From: Mobilitalea sibirica
GTDB taxonomy: Bacteria; Bacillota; Clostridia; Lachnospirales; Lachnospiraceae
Direction: 5' to 3'
DNA: 64,000 bases
Assembly (NCBI RefSeq): GCF_015999265.1
Contig: NZ_JAEAGR010000014.1
Coordinates: forward strand, 1-64,000
The notes beneath the pieces were generated by a model. The model ran no database searches. It saw only the letters and a list, made by a program, of their open reading frames with translations, and had not been told where the DNA came from. Shown here in pieces: positions 37,216 through 47,498 of this stretch. The translations under genes were made by a program, and so were the position numbers. Numbering within the stretch: position 1 is the stretch's first letter; the number at the start of each line of letters is the position of its first letter.

Positions 37216-37405
37216 GGGCTGTTTCAAAATAAACAATGGGAATATAACTTACCTCACATACAGATTGAAGGACATATTTTCAATTTTGTGATGCCTTGTT
37301 CGAACACTTTTGTTCGCACTAGGCATCATAAAATCATCAACATGTCCGTCAAACAATGTATTACGGTAAAATCATATTCCCCGCTTAACTATTTTGAGAC
37401 AGCCC
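37216..37405. mobile_element. MITE-like 190-bp imperfect palindrome
   Basis: The ends are inverted copies: GGGCTGTTTCAAAATA (left) and TATTTTGAGACAGCCC (right). The pairing goes on inward (GGGAATAT/ATATTCCC, GGACAT/ATGTCC, GTGATGCCT/AGGCATCA) to a central loop near 37302-37321. It has no coding frame. Such GGGCTGTnTCAAAA ends occur in several IS families, so it was probably moved by a transposase from another element. It begins 51 bases after the ABC gene and ends 10 bases before the helicase stop. Confidence 0.75.
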
Positions 37406-37414
37406 AATTTATTT

Positions 37415-38866
37415 TTATCTTCTTTTGGTAGCATCGATTACTTTTAAATTTCTATTTCCAATAGGGGTCTCTTCCATTGCTCTCAAAACCAAAGGTCCTT
37501 TCCCATTCAATATTTCTACAAAGGTAAGCGAATCAAGTACTGTAATGATACCGATATCCTCAGCTGATACTCCTTTAATATTCGAAATCACTCCGACAAA
37601 ATTAGTGGCTCTAAGCTTCTTATTCTTACCACCATTAAAACGAAGCTTCATAATTCTTTGATCCAGCTTCTCACTCTTTAGCTTTTTATAACTAGGAGCT
37701 TCCTTTAATTTCATATCAAATGCTATCTTTTTTTCAGATAACTCCTGTGTATCAGGCACCGACATCACAGGAATGGAAAAGCCAATGTAAGCCTCTATAT
37801 CCTTTGCTTGATTTTCTTCCTCGGGGGTTACAAACGTGACTGCTTTCCCTGCCAGACCAGCACGTCCGGTTCTTCCAACCCGGTGAACATAATTTTCTTT
37901 TTGAATCGGAATATCATAATTAATCACCAAGGTAACATTATCAACATCTATACCCCTAGCAGCTACATCGGTAGCTATAAGGTAACGAATTATTCCCGCT
38001 TTAAATTCCTCCATTGATTTCATTCTTTCCTTTTGTTCCATACCACCATGGATTTTATTACAAGGGTAGCCTAGCTTCTGCAGATGATCATATACTTCTT
38101 CAACCTTATCTTTTGTACTGCAAAATATGATACAGCTATCCGGATTATTAACGATCGTAACATCCTTTAACAGCGCTAATTTCTGATCCTCCTCGATAGG
38201 ATAGATACTATGTTCAATTTTATCTGCCATAATAGTATCCGGCTGAATATTTATAGCAACCGGCTCTTTCATATACTTGTAGGAAAGCTCTTTAACTCTT
38301 TCGGGAAGCGTAGCTGAGAACAGCATCGTTGTCCTTTCCTTAGGAAGACTCTGAATAATTGTTTCTATTTGCTCGGCAAATCCCATTCTAAGCATCTCAT
38401 CAGCTTCATCCAATACAAGAAACCTAATTTGGGTAATGTTTAATGTTCCTCTTTCTAAATGATCCATAACTCGTCCGGGAGTTCCGACAATAACATGTGT
38501 CTTTTGCTTAAGCTGAGCAATCTGATTGGAGATAGGCTGCTTTCCATACAATGCCACAACATGAATACGCTTATATCTCCCGTAATTCATGATATCATCT
38601 TTCACTTGCAGGGCTAACTCCCTTGTAGGAGTCAATATCAAAGCTTGTGGCTTGTTTTTCAACCAATCAAGCAATTCACAGACAGGGATACCAAAAGCTG
38701 CTGTCTTGCCGGTACCTGTCTGTGATTGTACTAAAAAATCCTGATTATCTAGTACCATAGGTATAATTTGCTCTTGTACCTTCGTTGGCATTGTAATATC
38801 TAGATCGTTTATTGCTCTTATAATTTCAACACTTAATTTATAATCCTCAAAACCATTCTTTTTCAT
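37415..38866 (-). CDS. dbpA: DEAD-box RNA helicase, DbpA/YxiN type
   Basis: ATP-dependent RNA helicase involved in 50S ribosomal subunit assembly. It shows Q-motif, QSQTGTGKTAAFG (Walker A), PTRELALQ, TPGRVMDH, DEAD (LDEADEML), SAT, TDVAARGIDV and HRVGRTGRAG. The C-terminal 75 residues, with RFNGGKNKKLRATNFVGVIS, match the DbpA RNA-binding domain that targets hairpin 92 of 23S rRNA. 483 aa, near the size of Bacillus YxiN. Confidence 0.93.
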   Translation of the reverse strand: MKKNGFEDYKLSVEIIRAINDLDITMPTKVQEQIIPMVLDNQDFLVQSQTGTGKTAAFGIPVCELLDWLKNKPQALILTPTRELALQVKDDIMNYGRYKRIHVVALYGKQPISNQIAQLKQKTHVIVGTPGRVMDHLERGTLNITQIRFLVLDEADEMLRMGFAEQIETIIQSLPKERTTMLFSATLPERVKELSYKYMKEPVAINIQPDTIMADKIEHSIYPIEEDQKLALLKDVTIVNNPDSCIIFCSTKDKVEEVYDHLQKLGYPCNKIHGGMEQKERMKSMEEFKAGIIRYLIATDVAARGIDVDNVTLVINYDIPIQKENYVHRVGRTGRAGLAGKAVTFVTPEEENQAKDIEAYIGFSIPVMSVPDTQELSEKKIAFDMKLKEAPSYKKLKSEKLDQRIMKLRFNGGKNKKLRATNFVGVISNIKGVSAEDIGIITVLDSLTFVEILNGKGPLVLRAMEETPIGNRNLKVIDATKRR

Positions 38867-39112
38867 CTTATGTCTCCGTTCTTTTTATCTTTGAAAGAAT
38901 ATAAGCTTATCACACTTAACTCTTATTATATGTTACTACACAAAAAAATCCATCTATTTTGAACATTATAATAAAGTTAGTAAAATATATTATACATTTA
39001 TAGATCTCATCTGTTATATTATAAGATAGATAAGATGACATTAAATGTTTGACAAAGACGTCATTAAAAAATTAAATTAAGAAACACCGAGATATAGAAA
39101 GGGGATGAGAAG

Positions 39113-39706
39113 ATGCAGATTAAGAAGGAGGAAATCCGTGAAAACATTATTGGAGCGGCGGAAAAAGAATTTTTAAAGCGTGGCTTTAAAAACTCATCTA
39201 TGCGAACCATAGCAGCTAAATCCCATACAACGATAGGAAATCTATATAACTATTTTGAGAATAAAGAAGCTATTCTAGATGAAATTATAGGTGATACTCC
39301 TGAACAAATTATTCAATTAATCAATAAACACGAAGCAGCAGAACTTGTTGATTTAAGCAAGGATGAAATGGAAAAGAACTTTGACGAGGTAGTGGATACC
39401 TTTATGCCCAAGTTCTTTCCCATGGATCTCTTACTAAGTAACTCTCTTCTAATCTTAATGGATAGTTGTGAGGGGACGAAATACGAAGCATACCGTAATA
39501 CTTTTCTAGAATTATTCCAAGCCCATCTGGCATCGCATCTTAATGTAGAAAAGGGCTCTTTTTTGGCTAAAACCCTTTCCCACGGTTTTTTATCTGCTCT
39601 TCTTTTCATCGGTAAAAACAAACGCAATATGGAGGACGGAAAAAAGGATTTAATTAACTACATAAAATTAATGGTTCTTGGTATGCCGATGCCTCCAAAG
39701 TTATAA
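39113..39706 (+). CDS. TetR-family transcriptional regulator
   Basis: A 197-aa repressor. Residues about 10-55 form the TetR helix-turn-helix (AAEKEFLKRGFKNSSMRTIAAK, TTIGNLYNYFENKEAILDEI, quoted as two parts). The ligand domain is not diagnostic. AAGGGGATGAG precedes the start. It converges on the FtsX/ABC operon, which encodes an export pair and is a plausible target. Confidence 0.88.
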   Translation: MQIKKEEIRENIIGAAEKEFLKRGFKNSSMRTIAAKSHTTIGNLYNYFENKEAILDEIIGDTPEQIIQLINKHEAAELVDLSKDEMEKNFDEVVDTFMPKFFPMDLLLSNSLLILMDSCEGTKYEAYRNTFLELFQAHLASHLNVEKGSFLAKTLSHGFLSALLFIGKNKRNMEDGKKDLINYIKLMVLGMPMPPKL

Positions 39707-39875
39707 TCGTACCAGATAAATAATTATTGTTATTATTATGATTTACTTATAGTTGGATACACTTATAGCTTGATACATTTATTATTTGATACACTGATTG
39801 ATTAATTTACTTATTTCTCAATACTTGTATTGCTTGAAACACTTAATTTACCACTATAACCTTTAATCATTTAAA

Positions 39876-42158
39876 TCATTCAACAGATTTTAATGCACTT
39901 ACCATATCAATAGTCCTTAATTTGCGACTTAAGAACCAATTAACTACGACAGATAACAGTAAGGTACCGATGATACTAACCCCATAGGAAAAGACAGTGA
40001 TATGTGGAAGTAAATCAAAACTATCTCCCATGAATTTTAACATATAAGTGAGTAATAGATATCCACCGGGTACTCCGATGATGATTCCTATAAGGGTCAG
40101 CCATATATTTTGCATCTGTAGCAGTTGACGAAGTTTATGATATTGAAATCCTAAGACCTTCAATGTCGTAAGCTCTCTTATTCTTTCTTGGAATGATAAA
40201 ATCCCCAGATTATATAATACTACTACGCCTAAAATGACTGCAGCCAGTACTAAAATAGCTATCATAACATTCATTGTCTCCATCATCGTTTCCATATTCT
40301 TAACTATATCTTCTTTAGATTGTACGGATGCGAAGTCATTATTTGAAAATTCTGACACTGCCTCATCGGTTAAAAATGCAGTCGGTCTAAGTACCAAATC
40401 CATAGCTTGATAAGCCTCTTCACTGATAAATATCCCTTGCATGATCGGGTTACGGATGATCACTTTGATTTCTCCGGTCACCCAAGAGCCGGTACCATAT
40501 AATCTCCATGTAACCATGTTACCCACTTTTAAATCATGAAGTTCTGCGATTTTATTCGTTATTGCAAGCCCTTTTTTCGGGAGTTCCACTTTATAACCGA
40601 ATTTATCTCTATGATTAATATAAACTCCATCTCCCACGACCGTTAGGACCGAACTGACTATTTCATCACGGATATTTATTTCAACCGATGTTTCCTGAAT
40701 AAATTGATATTCCTGATTCTTTTTTAACTCTATCATTCGTTCAGACGATGTGCTATCCGATAATACGATCTTTGTATCATAGGTATTAATTTGATCGTAG
40801 GCCTCATTTGTAATGTCATCCATGGTGTCCCGTAAACCAAAGGCACAAAGAATCAAGGTCATGCATCCGATGATGCCAACTACAGTGATTACACTTCGTA
40901 ATCTGTTTCGTAAAAGATCTCGAATATTCCACTGTATATCGAACTTTAAATTATTCCACCATCTACTTTTCTCAAGTTTTGTGTGCTTGCCGGCTTTGGG
41001 TGGCTTGGGTCTTAATATCTGAGCTGCTACACCCTGAAGCTCTTTATAACAAGCATAGAAGCCACTGATCCCGCATAATAAAATACCGCCCAAAACTATA
41101 ATGGTAATCCTAGGGTCTAGCGACCCATTCCATTCCGGTAAGGTGTAAAATCCTTTTTGAAATTTAAACATTAGTTTCGGAAGAAAAATCGGTCCTGTAA
41201 AAAGTCCTAACATACTACTAACAGTTCCTATAAATACACCATAACTCATATAATGCCATATGATCTTTCTATTGAGAAACCCCACGGATTTCAAGATACC
41301 AATCTGTGTTCTTTGATTGGAGGTTAGTCTGGTCATAGTTGTTAAAGTGGTTAATATAGCAATTAATAAAAATGCGATAGGAAAGACTGTCTGCATCGCT
41401 TTCATCTGGCTAACCTCATTTTGAAACATACGAACACTTGTATGATCCTCCTGCATCACAAGAATTGTCTGTTTGTTAGGAAATACTGTGTTCTTTATCG
41501 TTTCGATACTTTTTTTATCTCTATTACTCTTAAGCAACAACTGATTATACGATAAATCGAAACCCCAATCTCCACTAAAAAAATGAGCTGAAAGAAAGGC
41601 GTAACCAAAAGTTTTATGATCCGGAATCACTTCATTCTCATCCTTTAGGGCATATACATATTCTGGATGCATGATAAGCCCCTGTACCGTTTTACTTATT
41701 AACTGTCCCTGTATCTTTATAGATAGAGTGTCACCCACATGAATTAAATTTTCTTTTGCATAGGAGCTATTTAGCCAGATCCCATCTTTATCGGGTTCAA
41801 ATGCTTGCCCCTCTACAATATGATTTAAGCATATCTGGTTACTTTCTACTATGTTCAACTGAATCATACTTTTCGTATTATCCGCTAAGGATGCGTTAAG
41901 CTGTAGCCTTCTCTCTACATTATGAATTCCTTCTTGCTTCCTAAGGTTTTGGACTTCCTCCATTGTAAAGTCAGATCCATAAATTAAAGCATCTGCCAGC
42001 TTCGTTTCCTTATAAAAGTCACTAACAGATTGATCCATTCCCTCTCCGACTGCATTCATACCAGTAAAAATAAATATTCCCATAAAGGTCATCACAAAAA
42101 TCGAGACAAACTGAACCAGATTACTCTTTAAATCCCGTAACATTTTTCGAAACAACAT
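39876..42158 (-). CDS. FtsX-family ABC permease
   Basis: A 760-aa permease of the MacB/FtsX type. One helix at about residues 15-35, a large extracellular region, three helices in the middle and a second extracellular part and three more near the end form the known 1+3+1+3-like pattern (inferred from hydrophobicity). It works with the ATPase encoded just before it and probably moves lipoprotein, peptide or lipid substrates. The ATG overlaps the ATPase stop (TAATG), with GAGGTG 8 bases upstream. Confidence 0.88.
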   Translation of the reverse strand: MLFRKMLRDLKSNLVQFVSIFVMTFMGIFIFTGMNAVGEGMDQSVSDFYKETKLADALIYGSDFTMEEVQNLRKQEGIHNVERRLQLNASLADNTKSMIQLNIVESNQICLNHIVEGQAFEPDKDGIWLNSSYAKENLIHVGDTLSIKIQGQLISKTVQGLIMHPEYVYALKDENEVIPDHKTFGYAFLSAHFFSGDWGFDLSYNQLLLKSNRDKKSIETIKNTVFPNKQTILVMQEDHTSVRMFQNEVSQMKAMQTVFPIAFLLIAILTTLTTMTRLTSNQRTQIGILKSVGFLNRKIIWHYMSYGVFIGTVSSMLGLFTGPIFLPKLMFKFQKGFYTLPEWNGSLDPRITIIVLGGILLCGISGFYACYKELQGVAAQILRPKPPKAGKHTKLEKSRWWNNLKFDIQWNIRDLLRNRLRSVITVVGIIGCMTLILCAFGLRDTMDDITNEAYDQINTYDTKIVLSDSTSSERMIELKKNQEYQFIQETSVEINIRDEIVSSVLTVVGDGVYINHRDKFGYKVELPKKGLAITNKIAELHDLKVGNMVTWRLYGTGSWVTGEIKVIIRNPIMQGIFISEEAYQAMDLVLRPTAFLTDEAVSEFSNNDFASVQSKEDIVKNMETMMETMNVMIAILVLAAVILGVVVLYNLGILSFQERIRELTTLKVLGFQYHKLRQLLQMQNIWLTLIGIIIGVPGGYLLLTYMLKFMGDSFDLLPHITVFSYGVSIIGTLLLSVVVNWFLSRKLRTIDMVSALKSVE

Positions 42159-42865
42159 TACCAATTCACCTCTTTCACCGGCTTAGGATTTTCATTTATA
42201 ATCACTTCCCGGACCTTACCGTTTTTTATGCGAATCACTTTATCTGCCGCTTCCGCCAAAGCTGCATTATGGGATACTATAATTACTGTCCGTCCTCCTA
42301 TTTTACTCATATCCTGAAGTAGTGACAAAATAATAACACCGGTATCTGAATCAAGTGCCCCGGTTGGTTCGTCGCATAACAGCAGCTTAGGATCTTTACA
42401 GATTGCCCTGGCTATTGATACCCTCTGTTGTTCACCCCCGGAAAGCTGTGTTGGAAACTGATAACGGTGTTCTTTTAAGCCGACCGATTCAAGTACTTCA
42501 TCTACATCCAATCCACCTCCTACCACCTCCTTCACCAAAGCCACATTTTCTCTGGCAGTCAGACTGGGAATCAGATTATAAAACTGAAAGATAAATCCAA
42601 CGTCCCTTGCTCTATAATTCGTTAGTTCTTTATCGTTATATTGGGTTATGTCCTTTCCGTCGATTAATATGGTTCCCTTCGTAACCCTATCCATACCCCC
42701 AAGCAGATTAAGAACTGTACTTTTTCCTGCACCGCTCGGCCCCAGAATCACAACAAACTCTCCCATCTCTATGGAAAAGTTTATCTGATCCACTGCCAGA
42801 AAAGAGTTGTTCTTTCCTAGTCTGTATTCCTTATTTACATCCCGAAATTCTATAAAATGATTCAT
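42158..42865 (-). CDS. ABC ATPase of an FtsX/MacB-type exporter
   Basis: A 235-aa ATPase: Walker [11 protein letters not shown]-loop FQFYNLIP, signature [14 protein letters not shown], Walker [13 protein letters not shown], and H in VIIVSHN. It matches the LolD/MacB group. Partner permease overlaps by one base. The cognate substrate is unknown; a TetR gene near the end of the operon may control it. Confidence 0.93.
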   Translation of the reverse strand: MNHFIEFRDVNKEYRLGKNNSFLAVDQINFSIEMGEFVVILGPSGAGKSTVLNLLGGMDRVTKGTILIDGKDITQYNDKELTNYRARDVGFIFQFYNLIPSLTARENVALVKEVVGGGLDVDEVLESVGLKEHRYQFPTQLSGGEQQRVSIARAICKDPKLLLCDEPTGALDSDTGVIILSLLQDMSKIGGRTVIIVSHNAALAEAADKVIRIKNGKVREVIINENPKPVKEVNW

Positions 42866-43009
42866 ACAATATCGCCCCTTTTGATAAGTTTTGTATTATG
42901 ATATCGTTTCGTATCCGGAAAGTAAACACTTATACATCATAAAAAATCAAAACTTAACAAGCGTTCGTTATTGAGATAAATCTTAACTTTCTTGTTACAC
43001 TTATAGGCA

Positions 43010-43037
43010 AAATAATAGGGCATCCGTTAAGATGCCC
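43010..43037 (-). terminator. Terminator after the FRG gene
   Basis: GGGCATC/GATGCCC arms (7 bp, 6-base loop) with TATTATTTTG following on the minus strand. Confidence 0.75.
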
Positions 43038-43051
43038 TGTCTGTGTCATAT

Positions 43052-43882
43052 TCATCTGTATATTCGATCCGTGGGGGTATAATGCCTCGACAACCACTTA
43101 CATAGTCCATCCAATCCCGGAAAGATAACACGCTCATTTAAATTAATCATGTCCAATTTATCTCTTATCTCCAGCTTTAGTTCCTTTGGTATAATAATCG
43201 CTTTATATGTTTCAGGATGTTTCTCCATCCAGTGGTTGAATATCAGTTCCGGTCTGGATGCTACTGAAAAACATGCGTATTGATTAATGATTCGATCATC
43301 AATGGATGGAGGTTCAAAGAACAGAAAATAACTCTTGTCATCACTACCATTTTGTTTTTCTAATAATTCCAGATCCATCATTTGTTTAGTATCTATCTTT
43401 AAATTATTTAAGATATCCGTAGTAAATATGGTTGATTTATGATCAACTAATTCTTGATAGAGTATCTTTGGTAAATAAGAATGAATTTTATTGTAATCAA
43501 CTTGCCATATGACCCCGTCCGAGTTATATTTACTTAAATTATCGGTTGTAAAATGTAGCGCTACATAAGGTGAGAAAGTCCAATCCAACAGTCTTGTAGG
43601 AAGACCATGATGCTGTGCTATGGATAGTACATCCCAGAAACCATATTCGTTTTTTAGTTGAGTACTGGCATATTTTTGAAAATTTCTGATTAGACCGGAT
43701 TCCAAATCAAGCCGATCATTCACAGTTCTGTGTAAACTATGTTTTAAATCATGTTTACTATCCGAAATTCCTCGGTATAAAAAAGTAGGACGATGTCTTT
43801 TAATTTTATCATCATATGAATCAAGAAATAATTCTTCCTGAAGTTCTGTATATGTATTAACTCTACATGAATTGATTTTCAT
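43052..43882 (-). CDS. FRG-domain protein
   Basis: A 276-aa protein whose core FRG motif is clear: FLYRGIS, then LSIAQHHGLPTRLLDWTFSP and ALHF. FRG domains occur in phage-defence islands and have unknown biochemistry. No other defence gene is near, so a defence role is only a suggestion. No membrane or signal segment. It has its own terminator. AGGAGA lies before the ATG. Confidence 0.85.
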   Translation of the reverse strand: MKINSCRVNTYTELQEELFLDSYDDKIKRHRPTFLYRGISDSKHDLKHSLHRTVNDRLDLESGLIRNFQKYASTQLKNEYGFWDVLSIAQHHGLPTRLLDWTFSPYVALHFTTDNLSKYNSDGVIWQVDYNKIHSYLPKILYQELVDHKSTIFTTDILNNLKIDTKQMMDLELLEKQNGSDDKSYFLFFEPPSIDDRIINQYACFSVASRPELIFNHWMEKHPETYKAIIIPKELKLEIRDKLDMINLNERVIFPGLDGLCKWLSRHYTPTDRIYR

Positions 43883-44044
43883 AATCTTTCTCCTAAATAG
43901 AATTTACATTTTTAATAAACCATATCGTATCTGTAATTATCGTAATGGCTAAAATAAAATCATGGTATTTTCATTCCCAAGTACTGGGTATCCGCATATG
44001 TATTATACCATGGTAATAAATTCCATTCAATGAGAAAGATTGAA

Positions 44045-44638
44045 TTATAACAAACTCAGTGACGAAACCTTCTCCAAAAAATACTGGTGTACCCGGTAAT
44101 CCGAGGTTAGTTCCGGATGAAAGGAAGTAACCAGCATGTTCCTTTGTCTTGCAGCCACAATATGTCCGTCAATCTCAGCCAGAATTTTCACATCCTGATC
44201 TTTCGCTACTTCTTCAATATAAGGTGCACGAATAAAAGTCATGGGAATATCACCAATACCCTTAAATTCCGATATCGTATGAAAGCTACCCAATTGCCTG
44301 CCATAAGCATTTCTTTTCACTTTAATATCCATGGTTCCAAAATATCTGCTTTTATCATTAGAGATGCTTTTTGCTAAGAGTATCAGACCGGCACAGGTAC
44401 CAAGTACCGGTAAGCCGTCTTCTATCGCCGTCTTCAAATCTTCAAACATTTCCAGTTCTCGAAGCAACTTTCCCATAACAGTACTCTCCCCGCCGGGAAG
44501 AATTATTCCCTCCATGGTTCCATGATATAAGTCTGATTTCTGTCTTATCTCAAAGGCTTCCACTCCTAGCTTATTCAGAATATTGATATGTTCTGCAAAT
44601 GCCCCCTGTACCGCCAGTACACCAATCCTTTTCTGCAT
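44045..44638 (-). CDS. pdxT: Pyridoxal 5'-phosphate synthase glutaminase subunit
   Basis: Class I glutaminase (197 aa) that makes ammonia for PdxS. It has ILPGGEST, the nucleophile elbow [10 protein letters not shown] and SFHPELT for the His and Glu. It lies 85 bases after pdxS in the same direction, so both are co-expressed. Confidence 0.96.
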   Translation of the reverse strand: MQKRIGVLAVQGAFAEHINILNKLGVEAFEIRQKSDLYHGTMEGIILPGGESTVMGKLLRELEMFEDLKTAIEDGLPVLGTCAGLILLAKSISNDKSRYFGTMDIKVKRNAYGRQLGSFHTISEFKGIGDIPMTFIRAPYIEEVAKDQDVKILAEIDGHIVAARQRNMLVTSFHPELTSDYRVHQYFLEKVSSLSLL

Positions 44639-44723
44639 AATTCCTCCTGATCAATTTACATTATGTGTAACATAACATAATAATGCTTATCTAAATATCT
44701 ATCAATTGCAACAAACCTTATCG

Positions 44724-45596
44724 TTACACACCTCTTGCAGCCATTAACAGTTCTATTTCTTGTTCATTAATACCAACCATTGCTTCTCCCAAATCCTCGG
44801 AAAGCTCTGCAATCAGTTTCGGGTCATTGTAATTCGTAACCGCCTTTACAATTGCCTGCGCTCTTTTCGCCGGATCACCTGATTTAAAGATCCCTGAACC
44901 AACGAACACACCTTCTGCACCAAGCTGCATCATAAGTGCTGCATCAGCCGGGGTGGCAACTCCTCCCGCAGCAAAATTAACAACCGGCAGCTTACCATTC
45001 TCATGGACATAACATACTAAATCGTAAGGAACCTGTAATTCCTTAGCCGCATGATAAAGCTCATCTTCTCTCATATTTTGTAATTGTCTGATCTGCTTCA
45101 TAATTAATCTCATATGACGAACAGCCTGTACCACATCCCCTGTACCGGGTTCACCCTTCGTCCGAATCATGGAGGCTCCCTCACTGATTCTTCTTAAAGC
45201 TTCACCTAAGTCTTTGGCACCACAGACGAAGGGAACATCGAATTTTGTTTTATCAATATGATAAGTATCATCGGCAGGGGAAAGGACCTCGCTTTCATCG
45301 ATATAATCAATCTCCAATGCCTGTAAAATCTGTGCCTCTGCAAAATGTCCGATTCGAACCTTCGCCATTACGGGTATCGATACAGCCTCTTGTATTCCCT
45401 TAATCATTTTGGGGTCACTCATACGGGCAACCCCTCCAGCGCCGCGAATATCTGCAGGTATTTTCTCAAGAGCCATTACTGCACAGGCTCCAGCTTCTTC
45501 GGCTATTTTAGCCTGTTCCGGAGTCGTTACATCCATGATAACTCCTCCCTTTAACATCTGTGCTAAGTTCTTGTTTAGTTCATAACGTTGATTCAT
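44724..45596 (-). CDS. pdxS: Pyridoxal 5'-phosphate synthase lyase subunit
   Basis: Builds PLP from ribose 5-phosphate, glyceraldehyde 3-phosphate and ammonia, as a dodecamer with Pdx[44 protein letters not shown] and [13 protein letters not shown] are family-specific. ATG 45596 is chosen: AAGGAG lies 8 bases upstream, whereas an in-frame GTG at 45605 sits on that site. Confidence 0.96.
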   Translation of the reverse strand: MNQRYELNKNLAQMLKGGVIMDVTTPEQAKIAEEAGACAVMALEKIPADIRGAGGVARMSDPKMIKGIQEAVSIPVMAKVRIGHFAEAQILQALEIDYIDESEVLSPADDTYHIDKTKFDVPFVCGAKDLGEALRRISEGASMIRTKGEPGTGDVVQAVRHMRLIMKQIRQLQNMREDELYHAAKELQVPYDLVCYVHENGKLPVVNFAAGGVATPADAALMMQLGAEGVFVGSGIFKSGDPAKRAQAIVKAVTNYNDPKLIAELSEDLGEAMVGINEQEIELLMAARGV

Positions 45597-45731
45597 AACA
45601 AACACTCCTTTATTTCTATGATAGTTTTTTATTTCATGAACAGTATCCGTAACGATTTTACACCTCTTATTCTTTTCAACGATTACTTCATCTTAGTCCG
45701 TACTTATACAAGCAGCTTTATTTACATTCCC

Positions 45732-45820
45732 TTGACTAATTAGATAACTTGCCTTATTATAATACAAAACTGATAGTGTAATAAGTATCAGAATTTCACA
45801 AGTTAATGGTATCAGTTTTC
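45732..45820 (+). promoter_or_regulatory. pdxR promoter with repeated CTGATA words
   Basis: TTGACT (45732-45737) and TATTAT (45755-45760), spacer 17, point toward pdxR. AAAACTGATA (45766-45775), TATCAG (45786-45791) and TATCAGTTTT (45810-45819) follow; the first and last form a 10-bp inverted repeat. In other bacteria PdxR binds repeats in the divergent gap; these are the best candidates here. Confidence 0.55.
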
Positions 45821-45847
45821 TTAATTACTATGGAAAGGTAAATTTTT

Positions 45848-47254
45848 ATGGAAATGTTAACTCTATCCTTAAATCTCGATAGTAAAACCCCACTATATCA
45901 TCAGCTTTATACCTTCATTAAAGCTGAAATACAGGAGGGACGTATTCCCTATAATACAAAACTTCCCTCAAAAAGAAAGCTTTCCTCATATTTATCCATA
46001 AGCCAAAACACCATACAAGCAGCCTATGATCAGCTGATTGAGGAGGGTTATATTACTCCTGTGGAACGAAAGGGGTTTTATGTATGTCAGCTTGATCATA
46101 TACAAAAACTTCAAATAAAAAATGAAATAGACACCCGTAAGAACCGCTCATTACAGTCAGATATAATATATGATTTTTCCTACCATGGGGTGGATATTCC
46201 TACGTTTCCTTATAAAACATGGAGAAAACTCATGAAAGAAGTGATTAATGAATATGATACTGAGCTCCTGCAGCAAGGAGATTCTCTTGGATACGATAAA
46301 TTACGCATCGCTCTGGCAGAATATTTACATCAATCCAGAGGTGTTAATTGTTCAGAGGATCAGATCATTATTAGTTCCGGTACCGAGATCTTATTCCAAT
46401 CCCTGATACAACTTTTGGACCGGGACTTCACCTATGGTATTGAAAATCCTGGTTATGAAAAGCTCAATCATTTATTTACCGGGAACCGAGCCAAATTTAA
46501 AGCCATCAATATAGACCAAAGTGGAATGATCTTAAGCGAGATTGAGAAAAGTCATGCAAATATCCTATGCATTACCCCGGCTCATCAATTTCCCTCCGGT
46601 GAGATTATGCCAATTAATCGGAGGATCCAACTACTAAACTGGGCAAACGAACAGGATAACCGCTATCTTATTGAAGATGACTATGACAGTGAATTTAAAT
46701 ACAGCGGTAAACCAATTCCCGCTCTGCAAGGGCTGGATACGAATGAAAAAGTTATTTATATGGGTTCCTTGTCCAAATCACTCGCTCCAACTATCCGGGT
46801 CAGTTATATGGTTTTACCCCCTCATTTAATGAAAAGATATCACGAAAAGCTTTCTTATATTTTATGTCCAGTACCAATTATGGAACAAAAAGTACTTCAT
46901 CAATTTATTAAGGAAGGATACTTCGAAAGACATTTAAACAAGATGAGAAACATCTACAGAAAAAAAAGAGAGCTTCTGATTAAGGCTATATCCGAACTTA
47001 ACTGTGGGATTGAAATTCTTGGAGCTGATGCAGGACTCCATCTGCTTCTTAGAGTACCAAACAATATGTCTGAGGATGCATTAATTTCCTCGGCAAGAAA
47101 ATATAAGATTAAAGTCTATGGAATATCCAAGTATTACTTTAATAAAAACAGTATCCCACCTAACCCAACCATTGTAATTGGATATGCATCCATGAGTGAA
47201 GACGAAATAAGATCAGCCGTTCAACTATTATATAAAGCATGGTTTATCCGTTGA
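45848..47254 (+). CDS. pdxR: MocR-type regulator of vitamin B6 synthesis
   Basis: A 468-aa GntR/aminotransferase fusion. The winged helix-turn-helix is at about 10-80 (LPSKRKLSSYLSISQNTI) and the fold type I aminotransferase part from about 110, with the PLP lysine in SLSKSLAP. In known PdxR proteins PLP binding changes the DNA contact and controls pdxST; the divergent position here fits that (inference). GGAAAGG precedes the start. Confidence 0.85.
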   Translation: MEMLTLSLNLDSKTPLYHQLYTFIKAEIQEGRIPYNTKLPSKRKLSSYLSISQNTIQAAYDQLIEEGYITPVERKGFYVCQLDHIQKLQIKNEIDTRKNRSLQSDIIYDFSYHGVDIPTFPYKTWRKLMKEVINEYDTELLQQGDSLGYDKLRIALAEYLHQSRGVNCSEDQIIISSGTEILFQSLIQLLDRDFTYGIENPGYEKLNHLFTGNRAKFKAINIDQSGMILSEIEKSHANILCITPAHQFPSGEIMPINRRIQLLNWANEQDNRYLIEDDYDSEFKYSGKPIPALQGLDTNEKVIYMGSLSKSLAPTIRVSYMVLPPHLMKRYHEKLSYILCPVPIMEQKVLHQFIKEGYFERHLNKMRNIYRKKRELLIKAISELNCGIEILGADAGLHLLLRVPNNMSEDALISSARKYKIKVYGISKYYFNKNSIPPNPTIVIGYASMSEDEIRSAVQLLYKAWFIR

Positions 47255-47498
47255 TTACAGGGTTATATCCTATTAATTTACTCAGTTAACAACCATTGCT
47301 TTATAGTAAATAAACGAAATTTCTTATAACTACCATTAATGTAACGAAAAGTGTAGTGAAAAGTAGCTCATTTTTTACCATAAACACTTTCATATTACAA
47401 AATTCGTGTTATAATTATGTAAAATAATTAATGTGCTATACCGACTTAATTACAATATTATTTTTGTTTTATTCAGGGTTGATGGGAGGCTGTTTCTC

